DNA of 64,000 bases from Sphingobacterium sp. CZ-UAM (GTDB taxonomy: Bacteria > Bacteroidota > Bacteroidia > Sphingobacteriales > Sphingobacteriaceae): contig NZ_MTCM01000001.1 of assembly GCF_002000245.1 (NCBI RefSeq), forward strand, positions 1,364,001 to 1,428,000, read 5' to 3'. Positions 43,899-53,156 of the stretch are shown in pieces. The translations under genes were made by a program, and so were the position numbers. Below the pieces are notes generated by a model that was not told the DNA's origin, did not search any database, and worked only from the letters and a program-made list of their open reading frames with translations. Numbering within the stretch: the first letter of the stretch is position 1; the number at the start of each line of letters is the position of its first letter.

Positions 43899-44015
43899 TC
43901 ATACGATATTGATAAGCGGTTTTAGTTTTAGGAACACCTTAATATAATTAACGAAAGACAAGGTAATCAATTATTCCGAACGTGTTTTTTGTTCAAAATC
44001 AGGAAAAAGTAAGAA

Positions 44016-44027
44016 CGTATTTATACA
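44016..44027. promoter_or_regulatory. CGTATTTATACG-like motif, copy 3 (one mismatch)
   Basis: CGTATTTATACA matches the motif at 15695 and 28386 in 11 of 12 bases. It lies 128 bases before the threonine aldolase start and upstream of the LuxR-HTH remnant, so it may be the surviving operator of that lost gene. The 43562-44143 gap otherwise shows nothing. Confidence 0.35.
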
Positions 44028-44143
44028 TTTGAAAACGCAACCGGTGATTGACTTTTCTCTGTTCATCCATTTAGTAGGAAAGACTGGAAAAGCGGTAATA
44101 CCCATTGGTTAATTAAAAAGACACCTGAGCTAAAAAACTTACT

Positions 44144-45169
44144 ATGTACAATTTTAAAAACGATTATTCGGAAGGGGCTCACCCCCGTATTTTAGATAAA
44201 CTCATTGAAACAAATCTCGTACAGCAATCCGGATATGGGGAGGACGAGTATGCACAACAGGCAAAAGCAGTTTTAAAAGATAAATTAAACAACCCAAATG
44301 CGGGTATCTATTTTGTATCTGGTGGAACGCAAACGAACTTATTGGTGATATCGTTTTTATTACGTGTCCATGAGGCGGTAATAAGTGCAAAAACTGGACA
44401 CATTGCAGCAAATGAAACTGGTGCGATCGAATCCACAGGACATAAAGTCATTACTACTGAAACCGCGGACGGAAAATTAAGATCCGAAGATATCGCTAAT
44501 GTTCTGGCAGAGTATGCGCTGGCTCCCCATGTGGTAAAACCAAGAATAGTTTATATTTCAAATTCAACAGAAATTGGCACAATTTACACGCATGCTGAAC
44601 TCAGGGCGCTCTTTGAATTTTGTCAATCCCATCAGTTGCTGTTGTACTTGGATGGTGCCCGGTTGGGACATGCCCTTACTGCTGAAAATAACGATTTGAC
44701 ACTTGAAGCTATTAGCCAGTATACCGATGTTTTTTATATCGGCGGAACCAAAAATGGTGCACTTTTAGGAGAAGCCATTGTCTTTAATAAACCTGAATTA
44801 GCGACCGATTTTGACTATGCCATCAAACAAAAAGGTGCGATGTTGGCAAAAGGACGTATCCTTTCGATTCAATTTCTGGAACTATTTAAAGATAATCTCT
44901 ATTTTGATCTGGCCCGAAGGGCAAATTCATTAGCCATGCGTATTGCATCGGCAGTCCGGGAGAAAGGTTATACATTTCTAACGGAATCCAGTACAAATCA
45001 GTTGTTCCCTATTCTTCCAAATAAAGTCATTGAACAATTGAGCCAGTATTATCAATTCTATAGCTGGAAAAATATCGATGCCGAGTACACCGCGATTCGG
45101 CTCATCACTTCTTGGGCGACTGATGAGGAAAAAGTTGAAGCTTTTATTCGGGATTTGCAGGAAGCGTAA
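44144..45169 (+). CDS. Threonine aldolase family PLP enzyme
   Basis: 341 residues, fold-type I aminotransferase-like. Expected to cleave L-threonine or L-allo-threonine to glycine and acetaldehyde. N-terminal NDYSEGAHPRILDKLIETN and GYGEDEYAQQAK are family features; the cofactor-binding His is in ANETGAIESTGHKV, the Asp in LYLDGARLGHAL, and the Schiff-base Lys is in GGTKNGAL. Beta-eliminating lyases of the same family are an alternative. It stands alone before a bidirectional terminator (45216-45263). Confidence 0.9.
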   Translation: MYNFKNDYSEGAHPRILDKLIETNLVQQSGYGEDEYAQQAKAVLKDKLNNPNAGIYFVSGGTQTNLLVISFLLRVHEAVISAKTGHIAANETGAIESTGHKVITTETADGKLRSEDIANVLAEYALAPHVVKPRIVYISNSTEIGTIYTHAELRALFEFCQSHQLLLYLDGARLGHALTAENNDLTLEAISQYTDVFYIGGTKNGALLGEAIVFNKPELATDFDYAIKQKGAMLAKGRILSIQFLELFKDNLYFDLARRANSLAMRIASAVREKGYTFLTESSTNQLFPILPNKVIEQLSQYYQFYSWKNIDAEYTAIRLITSWATDEEKVEAFIRDLQEA

Positions 45170-45215
45170 GAGGACAAAACAATCATTCGCTGAACAATAG
45201 CTGCTCCATATAAAC

Positions 45216-45263
45216 AAAAGAAGCGCGCAAGAAAATAACAGGATTCTTACGCGCTTCTTTTTA
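45216..45263. terminator. Bidirectional terminator between threonine aldolase and aquaporin
   Basis: AAGAAGCGCG (45219-45228) plus AAGAA pair with TTCTT and CGCGCTTCTT (to 45258), with A-rich and T-rich flanks, so it can end both convergent genes. Confidence 0.88.
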
Positions 45264-45273
45264 TACCAAAAAA

Positions 45274-45990
45274 TTAATCTTTAGGTTCCAGCGCTCTCCA
45301 CACACCAGCTGCGACCGCAGCACCAACTAACGGAGCTACGATAAATAACCACAATTGCGCTAATGCATTTCCTCCAGCAAGGATTGCAGGACCAAAAGAA
45401 CGGGCGGGATTAACCGAAGTCCCCGTCACCGGGATGGCCACTAAGTGGATCAAAAGCAATGTAAATCCGATTGCTAAACCTGCCATTGTACCGTTTCCAA
45501 CCTTTGATGTTGTAGCCAATATGACAAAAAGGAAGAGAAAAGTTAAAACTGCTTCAATAAGGAAAGCCGAAGCTGTACCATATTCATTTTGATAACCTTT
45601 CCCCCATCCATTAGATCCGTAAGCCCACTCTCCTGCCGAAAAGCCGGCTAATTGCCCACTCAAAATCTGTTGCAACACAAATGCGCCCAAAAGTGCACCG
45701 ATAAATTGCGCAATGATATAGACGATGGCATCCTTAGCAGACATTCTTCCCGCCAATAGTACGCCTACTGTTACGGCTGGATTAATATGACAGCCTGAGA
45801 TGCCGCCAATGGCATAAGCGAAGACCACAACCGATAGACCAAATGCTACCGCAATGCCCAAAAGGCCTAGCCCCGAAAGTCCACCCATAGTATTAGCGCC
45901 AGCAATGGCAGCTGCGCCACAACCAAACAGTACCAAACCAAATGTTCCAATTAGTTCGGCAACAAACTTTGAAGATGTTTTAATTTCCAT
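45274..45990 (-). CDS. aqpZ: Aquaporin Z
   Basis: 238 residues with six membrane segments and both pore motifs: HINPAVTVG in the first half and SVNPARSFGPA in the second. The AQPZ-type start (FVAELIGTFGLVLFGCGAAAIAG) and the Arg after the second NPA are present, indicating water selectivity rather than glycerol transport. It works in the inner membrane in osmotic adjustment. Single gene, ended by the terminator at 45216-45263. Confidence 0.95.
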   Translation of the reverse strand: MEIKTSSKFVAELIGTFGLVLFGCGAAAIAGANTMGGLSGLGLLGIAVAFGLSVVVFAYAIGGISGCHINPAVTVGVLLAGRMSAKDAIVYIIAQFIGALLGAFVLQQILSGQLAGFSAGEWAYGSNGWGKGYQNEYGTASAFLIEAVLTFLFLFVILATTSKVGNGTMAGLAIGFTLLLIHLVAIPVTGTSVNPARSFGPAILAGGNALAQLWLFIVAPLVGAAVAAGVWRALEPKD

Positions 45991-46104
45991 ATGAATCTGT
46001 TTATAACTTAGTTAACTCTAATTTACTCATTTTCTATATAAAAGAAGAATAACGAAAAAATTATTGTAGAACAATATCCACACTTAAAACAAACTTCAAC
46101 GATT

Positions 46105-48315
46105 TTATTCTAACCATATTTCATCACAAGCCATCGAGACTTTTCGTCTGGGATGATAGCGCCATTCGGGAAGATGCTGGAATGGCTTGGCCACGATATG
46201 CACAACCTTCACATCTCTTTCTATAGCTGTGCTAAATTTTACTTTCTGAACCGTATAATCTTCGTCCAATGTTTCCGTTCGCTGCATTAGCACCTCTTGC
46301 TCATTTTTCCCATCAACCGAGATGCTAATGCGAACTTCCTCAGGCGGAAAAATCCAATGTCGCGGATCTTGTAGAAAATCAAGCTCAACAACACCGATCT
46401 TACTGCTCTCCTTAAACTCAAAAGTAATATCCATCGGTTCTCCGGTCCATAGTAGCCAGTTATAGCTATAATCCGAATATCCTGATACACTATCAGTCAA
46501 TGTTTTTATACCATTTGCCGGAAATGAAGGGTCGAAAGGATTCCGCATCTTCATTTGCGCAGCTGACGCTTTATTTAGGCGCAGCCCAGCCACAAATATA
46601 TCTTCCCATTCATCTCGATATTGGTCTGGGCTTGCGCCGCCTTCGGAAAGCTCCAAAACGCCTAATTTTTTAGCATCTTCAACAAACTGTTGTACTTTCC
46701 GTCTGACAAGCGGCCTAACTACCCATTGTCCATCGACCTCCTCAAATATTCCATGTTGACGGGGGCCATAAAACCTGGCTTGCTGTAAGTAAGTATAATC
46801 CAGACTAAGGCCTATCCGTCGAATGCGTTGTTCCAACAGCGTATCGCCTTCTACCAGCACCTCGGCTTTTGCCAGCAAGTTACTATAATGGTCCATTGCA
46901 GCGGGGCTTAGAAAGTCCCTTCTATTGTCAATCGGATTGCCATAAATAGAAAGTGCAGATGCAGCTGGAGGTAGTGCTTTTCGCCTTGCTTGAAGATATT
47001 CATATACCAAATGACCAGCTTTCCCATAATATCCTTGTACAAATTCTTTTACAAGAATATCAGCAGAAATATCGCTATCCCAGACCAAATGGGCCAAAAG
47101 ATAGGTATTAAGCTCAGCCATATCGGTATAACTTGCGCCACCACCTTGAAGAAAAAGACCTTCTACCCCGGCGTGTTTTAAATAGCCCAGATTATTTTGC
47201 AATGTTCCTTCAATTGGAAAAGGTGCGAGATAGTTGGTAAATTGAGTTAGGTAATCCCAGGCAAATACATGTGCGGATTTGGCTTTCCAATCTCGCAATT
47301 GCTTACGAAAAATTGCTGCTGATGGCTCATTCGCTAGATCATATCGACGGAAAGCATCTATGTTGCTCAATATTACAGTTACATTATCTGCGACCCGGAG
47401 ATGAGCCGGTGCATTTGCGGTCTCCAAATATGCCAATGTGGTAAACTTCTTGTCTGGAAATACCGCAGCTACCTTATTTACGAAACGTATCAAGGAACCC
47501 TGCGCCCCCCCTTCAAGCTTATCTACAGCTTGGCATCGCTCACATGTACAGCTCCCTAAATCATCATTTGCGGCAATCGACCAATAGGTCGCTGACGGAT
47601 TTTCACGCATTTTTTCTTTAAAATAGTGGACTGTATGTTCGAAAACAGCTTCATTAGAAAGACAAAGCTGAGTGGGTTGACGACGGCCGTGATATAGGGA
47701 GTAATATTCCGGATGTGTTTTAAAAAATTTATCGGGTGGTAGGATTTTATTAAAGGTATGCCCCCAATCGCCCCATTTTTCTTCCAGATTATGTAAACCA
47801 TACCAATCGAGATATGACTGATCCAGTTCCACCGGGAAATATATCTCCCGATATGCAAAGCGCGGTTTAGCAAAAAGATGCAAGTCAGCATCAACCGACA
47901 CTGTTTGCAGCTTAGGTATACTGGTATTTTCCTTTCCAGCATACCATTTGCGACCACCAAGGATTTCCCGTACATAGCGATAAGCAGCATAAATTACCCC
48001 GCGGCCACTGCCTTTAATGTACAAATTATTTTGGCTAAACTGTATGGAATAGCTGTCTTCGGGATATACGCTGTCGATAGCGACCTGCTCCAATATGATT
48101 GCAGGTTTACTTTGACCAGAATCCTTAAAATCAAAGCTTGTACCCGTACTCTGTTCTGTATAATCATTAATCACTGCAGCAGCATGCGACAAGAAGGCAT
48201 TTTGCTGATCAGCATAAATAACATATTGGGCTACACCATCTTTTACCAATTGAATTCGCTCTTTTCCATAGGCTACTGATGCACAAAAAAGCAAGCTTAA
48301 CATATACTTCCACAT
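46105..48315 (-). CDS. DUF4838 secreted glycoside-hydrolase-like protein
   Basis: 736 residues. Signal peptide MWKYMLSLLFCASVAYG, an N-terminal alpha-glucuronidase-type domain (~20-140), the DUF4838 core (~180-480) with SIAANDDLGSCTCERCQAVD and TLAYLETANAPAHLRV, and a C-terminal F5/8-like beta-sandwich (~600-736). DUF4838 resembles (beta/alpha)8 glycosidases; the CTCERC cluster is a possible metal site. It is the last gene of the exopolysaccharide-type operon, one base after YaiO, so a role in trimming or processing the polymer is plausible but inferred. Confidence 0.85.
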   Translation of the reverse strand: MWKYMLSLLFCASVAYGKERIQLVKDGVAQYVIYADQQNAFLSHAAAVINDYTEQSTGTSFDFKDSGQSKPAIILEQVAIDSVYPEDSYSIQFSQNNLYIKGSGRGVIYAAYRYVREILGGRKWYAGKENTSIPKLQTVSVDADLHLFAKPRFAYREIYFPVELDQSYLDWYGLHNLEEKWGDWGHTFNKILPPDKFFKTHPEYYSLYHGRRQPTQLCLSNEAVFEHTVHYFKEKMRENPSATYWSIAANDDLGSCTCERCQAVDKLEGGAQGSLIRFVNKVAAVFPDKKFTTLAYLETANAPAHLRVADNVTVILSNIDAFRRYDLANEPSAAIFRKQLRDWKAKSAHVFAWDYLTQFTNYLAPFPIEGTLQNNLGYLKHAGVEGLFLQGGGASYTDMAELNTYLLAHLVWDSDISADILVKEFVQGYYGKAGHLVYEYLQARRKALPPAASALSIYGNPIDNRRDFLSPAAMDHYSNLLAKAEVLVEGDTLLEQRIRRIGLSLDYTYLQQARFYGPRQHGIFEEVDGQWVVRPLVRRKVQQFVEDAKKLGVLELSEGGASPDQYRDEWEDIFVAGLRLNKASAAQMKMRNPFDPSFPANGIKTLTDSVSGYSDYSYNWLLWTGEPMDITFEFKESSKIGVVELDFLQDPRHWIFPPEEVRISISVDGKNEQEVLMQRTETLDEDYTVQKVKFSTAIERDVKVVHIVAKPFQHLPEWRYHPRRKVSMACDEIWLE

Positions 48316-48316
48316 T

Positions 48317-49846
48317 TTAAAAATATTTCTTCAGGGAAAGATTCAGATCATACTGATTCATAAATGTGCCTTCAGCCACCTTATAATAGCTCCATCCGCC
48401 CATCAACGTAAATCCCCAGCTATCTATACGATGCTGCCAACCTGCATTAATTGACCTGGACAAAAAGCCATAACTGTTATTCAAGAATTGATAACGGGAC
48501 GGATCATCAGGCGAGGTTCCGATATTGCCAATTATCGTTACATACGAATCCGGTTTCTCGGAATTATAATAATGTCTTAGGCTCAATGAATACGCTTGAT
48601 TCCACCGTTTCGAGTCATGCAATAAAAATCCCCTTAAGTAAATGAAAGTTGGACCGATATATCGACCGGCTGAAGCTACCATCCCATAGTTGTTGATACG
48701 ATCCGCTGACCTGACATAGCGCCCACCAACATCAAAAAGCCAGCTGCCTGCTTCACGATAAATACTATAAGCAGCCCTCCAGGTGGGAAATACCGCTCCA
48801 TCGGCCCAGGCAATGTGGTGATAAGCATAAAGACTTGGTCCATAATTTATCCAGGCATCCAATCCCGCCTGGTAACCTTTATCACCGCGTCTGTTTCCGT
48901 AATTAAACTGACCGATAAGGACATCCTTTTTATTGAGCCGTTGACCATATTCTAGTCCCGAAATAAAAAAATGACCATTCGGCCTATCTTGTGCACTCTG
49001 CATATGATTTAAACCAAGATAGAAATGATAAGGCAAATTCTCCCGGTATACCCTGGATAGCCGTTCATAATGATTATGGTCAGGGAATTGCCTTCGAAGC
49101 GGTTCGATATAGGCCAGAGCCAAAGCATAATCTTTGTTTATTGCAGCAATATTTGACAGCTGCTCACGGACAAATACACTGCTATCCCCTCTGCTCCACA
49201 ATGATTCATACGTAGACTTAGCCTTACTATATTCCTTATTTAACATAAAGGCGGCGGAGCGTAAATACAATGAACGATTGTCGTTCGGAATTAAATTTTC
49301 CATACTATCCGCATAAGAGAAAACTTTACTAGTATCCCCACTAGCGATACCTTTACGTCCTTTTTTGTACCAATCATCCATGTGATAGCTACTTATATAA
49401 AGAGCCTCCCTAGCTTTAAATTCCCGATAGGCCTCTGTAATTACTGTATCTTGCGGAAAACGCTGCAAAGCCCGCTGCCATACCTGTTTAGCACGAAACC
49501 AATCGCCCACACGCTCGTATGATAATGCTAGCGGCAAATAACTATCCTTGTAATTCGCATCCTTGGCTAATACAGATTCAAAATTTGGAATAGCCCAATC
49601 AACCTTTCCCATTTTTTGATAGCTCAATCCTAGTATATAAGTAAAGTCGGTATAATCTGGATAGGTCGCCAGTACTGTACGGCTCAACATAATAGACTGA
49701 TCCAGCTTGCCTTCATGTAGGTAACGTATCGCCTGAGGAACCAAACTGTCCACATCATATTTTTTATTATTCCAAATTACCTGTGCCTCAAGAGGTGCTA
49801 TCCAAGCTATCTGGAAAAAAATGAGGATATATAATAACTTGTCCAT
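48317..49846 (-). CDS. YaiO-family outer-membrane barrel with TPR domain
   Basis: About 509 residues from the ATG at 49846 (signal peptide MDKLLYILIFFQIAWIAPLEAQ). Residues ~25-250 are TPR-like repeats (YPDYTDFTYILGLSYQKMGKVDWAIPNFESVLAKD...), followed by a YaiO-type beta-barrel (~270-509) with paired aromatic strands to the C-terminal LNLSLKKYF. In polysaccharide systems such TPR-barrel proteins act as export channels (compare PgaA, BcsC). It starts four bases after the glycosyltransferase stop, so the two are translationally linked. Export of a polymer made by that enzyme is inferred. Confidence 0.87.
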   Translation of the reverse strand: MDKLLYILIFFQIAWIAPLEAQVIWNNKKYDVDSLVPQAIRYLHEGKLDQSIMLSRTVLATYPDYTDFTYILGLSYQKMGKVDWAIPNFESVLAKDANYKDSYLPLALSYERVGDWFRAKQVWQRALQRFPQDTVITEAYREFKAREALYISSYHMDDWYKKGRKGIASGDTSKVFSYADSMENLIPNDNRSLYLRSAAFMLNKEYSKAKSTYESLWSRGDSSVFVREQLSNIAAINKDYALALAYIEPLRRQFPDHNHYERLSRVYRENLPYHFYLGLNHMQSAQDRPNGHFFISGLEYGQRLNKKDVLIGQFNYGNRRGDKGYQAGLDAWINYGPSLYAYHHIAWADGAVFPTWRAAYSIYREAGSWLFDVGGRYVRSADRINNYGMVASAGRYIGPTFIYLRGFLLHDSKRWNQAYSLSLRHYYNSEKPDSYVTIIGNIGTSPDDPSRYQFLNNSYGFLSRSINAGWQHRIDSWGFTLMGGWSYYKVAEGTFMNQYDLNLSLKKYF

Positions 49847-49850
49847 TTTT

Positions 49851-51287
49851 CTATTTTTTTGTCTCAATTGACGGTTCGGGGGATAGTGTTCCTTTACGCT
49901 TCATGTCGCCCCAGGCATGCTTCTTGCCGAACAACTCTTGTATATAACCTTTTATTGAACTGTACACTATAATAGGATGGTATACAAAAGGTTCTATAAA
50001 TGCGGTCAGGCATAAACGAATAATATCCTGTCGCCTTTTATAATACTTGTAAACATAATTATCCAATAAAATCGAAAAGCTGGTTAAGAAAACAGAAAAC
50101 ATATACACAAATATCAACAGTAATATCGCCATGGGCCAGTTGATTCCATTTGTTGCAATAAGGTAGATGTAAAAAACAATGCCCAAAATCTCCATTATGG
50201 GAGCGAAAAATTCGAAAATGGCATTATAGGGAAATACGATCAGGCCAAACTGTCTATATTTTGGATTAAAGAAAGCTTTGCGATGGGCCCGCATTATCTG
50301 CATTAATCCGCGTGCCCAGCGAATGCGCTGACGCGTTAGCATCTTTAGACTATCAGGACCTTCTGTCCAGCATAAGGTTTGGGGGATATATTTAATCGTA
50401 TATTTTTGATGGTTATCACACATAACCATGCACATTCTTGTCACCATTTCCATATCCTCTCCTAAAGAATGTGAGTCATAACCTCCTGCAGCAATAAGGA
50501 TCTCTTTATCAAATAATCCAAGACCTCCAGATACATTGGGAATACAATTTAGATAATTCCATCCCATTTTACCAAGCAGGTAAGACCGTATATACTCCAT
50601 TTCCTGGAATCGTGCAAGAATAGCTTTGGGCAAAGCAGCTTCGACGAGCATGCCCGCATCTACATAACTTGAGTTAGACATTCTTAATGTTGCACCAACC
50701 GCTATAACACGTTCCTTCGAATCCAATACAGCCTCCATCAACTGAACTAGTGTATCATTGGCAAGCACGCAATCAACGTCTGTATTTAGGATGTACGGAA
50801 AAGCGGCAACATTTATGCCCGCGTTAACAGCATCAGCCTTACTCCCACCATTGACCTTATCAATAACGGTCAGTCTTTTGTGGGAAATATCCCTTGATTT
50901 ATAAATAGCTTTGATCTCCTGACAAGGAACCAAATAATCTACCAGGAAATCTATCTGCACGAGGTCAAATTCATGAATTAATTTTTCCAAAGTATCATCC
51001 TTGCTACCATCGTTCACGATGACAACCTCGTAACGCGAGTAGAAAAGTGTCATCAATGAGCGCACATTATTGACAATTGTAACCGACTCATTATAAGCTG
51101 GTGCAACAATACTCACGCCTGGAGCAATTTCTGATTCCATCAGGGTTTGCACAGATCTTGAATTTCGCGTGCGTAAATTTTTTCGGATTGAGATCGAGGA
51201 CATTCGGAACAACAAAACGTACACAATCAAAAGCAGGAGGCAATAGCAACCAAATATAAATTCTATAGATGAAATAAAATCTTTCAT
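49851..51287 (-). CDS. Processive family 2 glycosyltransferase (PgaC/BcsA-like)
   Basis: 478 residues. One N-terminal membrane segment (FIFGCYCLLLLIVYVLLF), a GT2 domain (~50-330), and 3-4 C-terminal membrane segments. Catalytic features: VAPAYNES, VIVNDGSKDDT, DVDCVL (DxD), GEDMEM, and the RQRIRWARG motif of processive synthases (Q/RxxRW). It should polymerise a sugar from UDP-hexose at the inner membrane, as in poly-N-acetylglucosamine or cellulose synthesis; the sugar cannot be predicted. It is third in an operon with a response regulator, HEAT protein, YaiO barrel and DUF4838. Confidence 0.92.
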   Translation of the reverse strand: MKDFISSIEFIFGCYCLLLLIVYVLLFRMSSISIRKNLRTRNSRSVQTLMESEIAPGVSIVAPAYNESVTIVNNVRSLMTLFYSRYEVVIVNDGSKDDTLEKLIHEFDLVQIDFLVDYLVPCQEIKAIYKSRDISHKRLTVIDKVNGGSKADAVNAGINVAAFPYILNTDVDCVLANDTLVQLMEAVLDSKERVIAVGATLRMSNSSYVDAGMLVEAALPKAILARFQEMEYIRSYLLGKMGWNYLNCIPNVSGGLGLFDKEILIAAGGYDSHSLGEDMEMVTRMCMVMCDNHQKYTIKYIPQTLCWTEGPDSLKMLTRQRIRWARGLMQIMRAHRKAFFNPKYRQFGLIVFPYNAIFEFFAPIMEILGIVFYIYLIATNGINWPMAILLLIFVYMFSVFLTSFSILLDNYVYKYYKRRQDIIRLCLTAFIEPFVYHPIIVYSSIKGYIQELFGKKHAWGDMKRKGTLSPEPSIETKK

Positions 51288-51319
51288 AAGATACTTCTTT
51301 TAAATGGTCAAAAGAATAA

Positions 51320-52456
51320 TTAGATATAATGAACCATCGGATTCGTTATATAGCGTATAAGCCTATCGGTCATAGCATCCGTATTATCATTTATTCTCCG
51401 CAAATACATTGTACTGTAAGGTCTTTGAGTGATCAAAGATCGATACGCATGTTTACGCAGTTTGACCGGCAGTTCTGAATTCTCAAAAATATTAGCTAAA
51501 AAATCGAGCGACTTCCCTTGCCCCAGTCGACCAATTGCCTTTAAGATCTCAATTCGGAGGTGTAGACTCTGATGCTGATCATATAAATCGCGTAGTTGAT
51601 CCTCGCTCTCTCTTGCAAGCAATTTTCCCAATGAGTTTACAGCCTTTATAATGGTATTCATATCTTTATTAGCTACAATTAATTTCCATAATTGACTAGC
51701 CTCCAGCTCTTGATAATATACCATCAGATCCATTAAGAGTTTGTTTGCCGCAAATGTTTTGGATTCGTCCAACCATTGCGAAAAAGAATACGTTCCAAAA
51801 TAGTCTGTCAGCACGATAGTTTGATAGATATCAACAGCGTGCAATTCATTGATTCCCTCAAGCTGGCTAAACACCCGGTCAAAAGCTTGTTCCCCTTGCA
51901 CCTGTAATAAATACTGAAAAGCTGCAACGCGAATTTCGATCTTTGGGCTCGCTAATAATTTGTCCAACACATTTTCCTGTACAACAACTTTCATCAGTGC
52001 CAAATCATTTAAAGATCGGACTATAGGAGCCATATGTTTGGCTGCATGCCTGATTTCATATTGTGCTTCCTTATCATAACCCAGTTCGTTAAATAAATTC
52101 CGCATACTGCGCCCTTTTTCCCCACCAATGGTCCTGATAAATTCATGTAAAATATCGCGTACAACTTTAACCTCTAATCTCTTCTCTAAATTCAGTCCTA
52201 GCTTGTCTATTGGAAAATGGCTAACGTTATTTTTCACCAGGACCTGCTCATAGATAAAATCCCTTAAAATTGGATAAATTCGTGAATAACAAATCCGATA
52301 CCGATAGTCGCGATAGTAAAATATTGCGATTCCGATAAGGCAACATGTCCAGAACAATACACTCAATATCAGCGCTACAGTAACCAATAATGGCCATCCC
52401 CTGCCTTCAAAGAAAGTGCGGACAACATGGATGATATCGTTAAATATGTTAAGCAT
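51320..52456 (-). CDS. Membrane-anchored HEAT-repeat-like protein
   Basis: 378 residues. A single N-terminal membrane segment (WPLLVTVALILSVLFWTCCLIGIAIFY) and then a long helical region resembling HEAT/armadillo repeats (EIRVAAFQYLLQVQGEQAFDRVFSQLEG, LHLRIEILKAIGRLGQGKSLDFLANIFENSELPVKLRKHAYRSL). Such scaffolds often bind partner proteins. It is encoded between a receiver protein (8-base overlap) and the glycosyltransferase (32-base gap), so it may transmit a signal from the receiver to the synthase. That is inference from context. Confidence 0.8.
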   Translation of the reverse strand: MLNIFNDIIHVVRTFFEGRGWPLLVTVALILSVLFWTCCLIGIAIFYYRDYRYRICYSRIYPILRDFIYEQVLVKNNVSHFPIDKLGLNLEKRLEVKVVRDILHEFIRTIGGEKGRSMRNLFNELGYDKEAQYEIRHAAKHMAPIVRSLNDLALMKVVVQENVLDKLLASPKIEIRVAAFQYLLQVQGEQAFDRVFSQLEGINELHAVDIYQTIVLTDYFGTYSFSQWLDESKTFAANKLLMDLMVYYQELEASQLWKLIVANKDMNTIIKAVNSLGKLLARESEDQLRDLYDQHQSLHLRIEILKAIGRLGQGKSLDFLANIFENSELPVKLRKHAYRSLITQRPYSTMYLRRINDNTDAMTDRLIRYITNPMVHYI

Positions 52457-52829
52457 GACCTATTCTTAAACGGACACGGGAAATAAGTTCAGAAGGTGAT
52501 ATGGGTTTTTTAATGTAATCATTTGCCCCAACCTCAAAACCTTCAACAATGCTGTTGTCATCACGATAACCTGAAATAATGATTACAGGAACTTCATTGT
52601 TAATGCTACTTTTCCGAATACGGTCGATGATTTCATACCCGTTGGCGAATGGTAAAGCCAGATCTGTAATCACTAAATCAATCGTCTCATCGGAAACAAG
52701 TGCTAGTGCTTCTTTCCCCGATTTAGCAAGCAACAAGTCATAGCCTTCACGTAGAAGGACAAATTGCATGGTACTCAATAGAATCTCATTATCTTCGATA
52801 ACAAGGATCCTTTTCTTTTCGTTCCACAT
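52449..52829 (-). CDS. Single-domain response regulator (receiver only)
   Basis: About 126 residues from the ATG at 52829 (MWNEKKRIL); a start at 52862 would add 11. A receiver with acidic IEDNE, phosphoacceptor D56 in ITDLALPFANG, the Thr/Ser in IIISGYRDD, and K108 in YIKKPIS. It lacks an output domain, so it probably acts by binding another protein, most likely the HEAT-repeat protein whose start it overlaps. No kinase is nearby. It is the first gene of the exopolysaccharide-type operon. Confidence 0.9.
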   Translation of the reverse strand: MWNEKKRILVIEDNEILLSTMQFVLLREGYDLLLAKSGKEALALVSDETIDLVITDLALPFANGYEIIDRIRKSSINNEVPVIIISGYRDDNSIVEGFEVGANDYIKKPISPSELISRVRLRIGHA

Positions 52830-52886
52830 AATAGTATCAATTAGTTTTTCATAGTGAAGCAAAGCTCAAGAAAAAAAAGGAAAGAG

Positions 52887-52930
52887 TTTGTAGTATAAGC
52901 ACTACAAACCGTTTTAAACGGTTTAAAACC
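52887..52930. promoter_or_regulatory. Cluster of three overlapping palindromes upstream of the exopolysaccharide operon
   Basis: In order: TTTGTAGT-N6-ACTACAAA (52887-52908); AAACCGTTT-T-AAACGGTTT (52906-52924); GGTTT-A-AAACC (52920-52930). They lie 58-100 bases before the response-regulator start. The first contains TTGTAG-N8-CTACAA, also found upstream of ECF sigma A (17837-17856). The rest of this gap to 53156 has no clear element. Confidence 0.55.
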
Positions 52931-53156
52931 AACTTTTATACAATTTATTTCACAAAATGACGAAAAAATGACCTTATTATAAAAGCAAGGTGTCAGTTAA
53001 TCCGATTTACTAGTATTAAAATTTTAAACTTCATGGATCAGGTACCGCGTTGATCTCCATGACAATTTTTGGCGTTGGTGTTAGCGTAGTTTATTCGATA
53101 AAATTTAAAGCGCATAAAAAATTAATACTGTATATTTACATAGGAAAAATAATTTT

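Noticed and set aside
43902..43975. Possible extra coding remnant upstream of the LuxR-HTH fragment
   Set aside because: The short hydrophobic translation matches no family I know and is bounded by stops.
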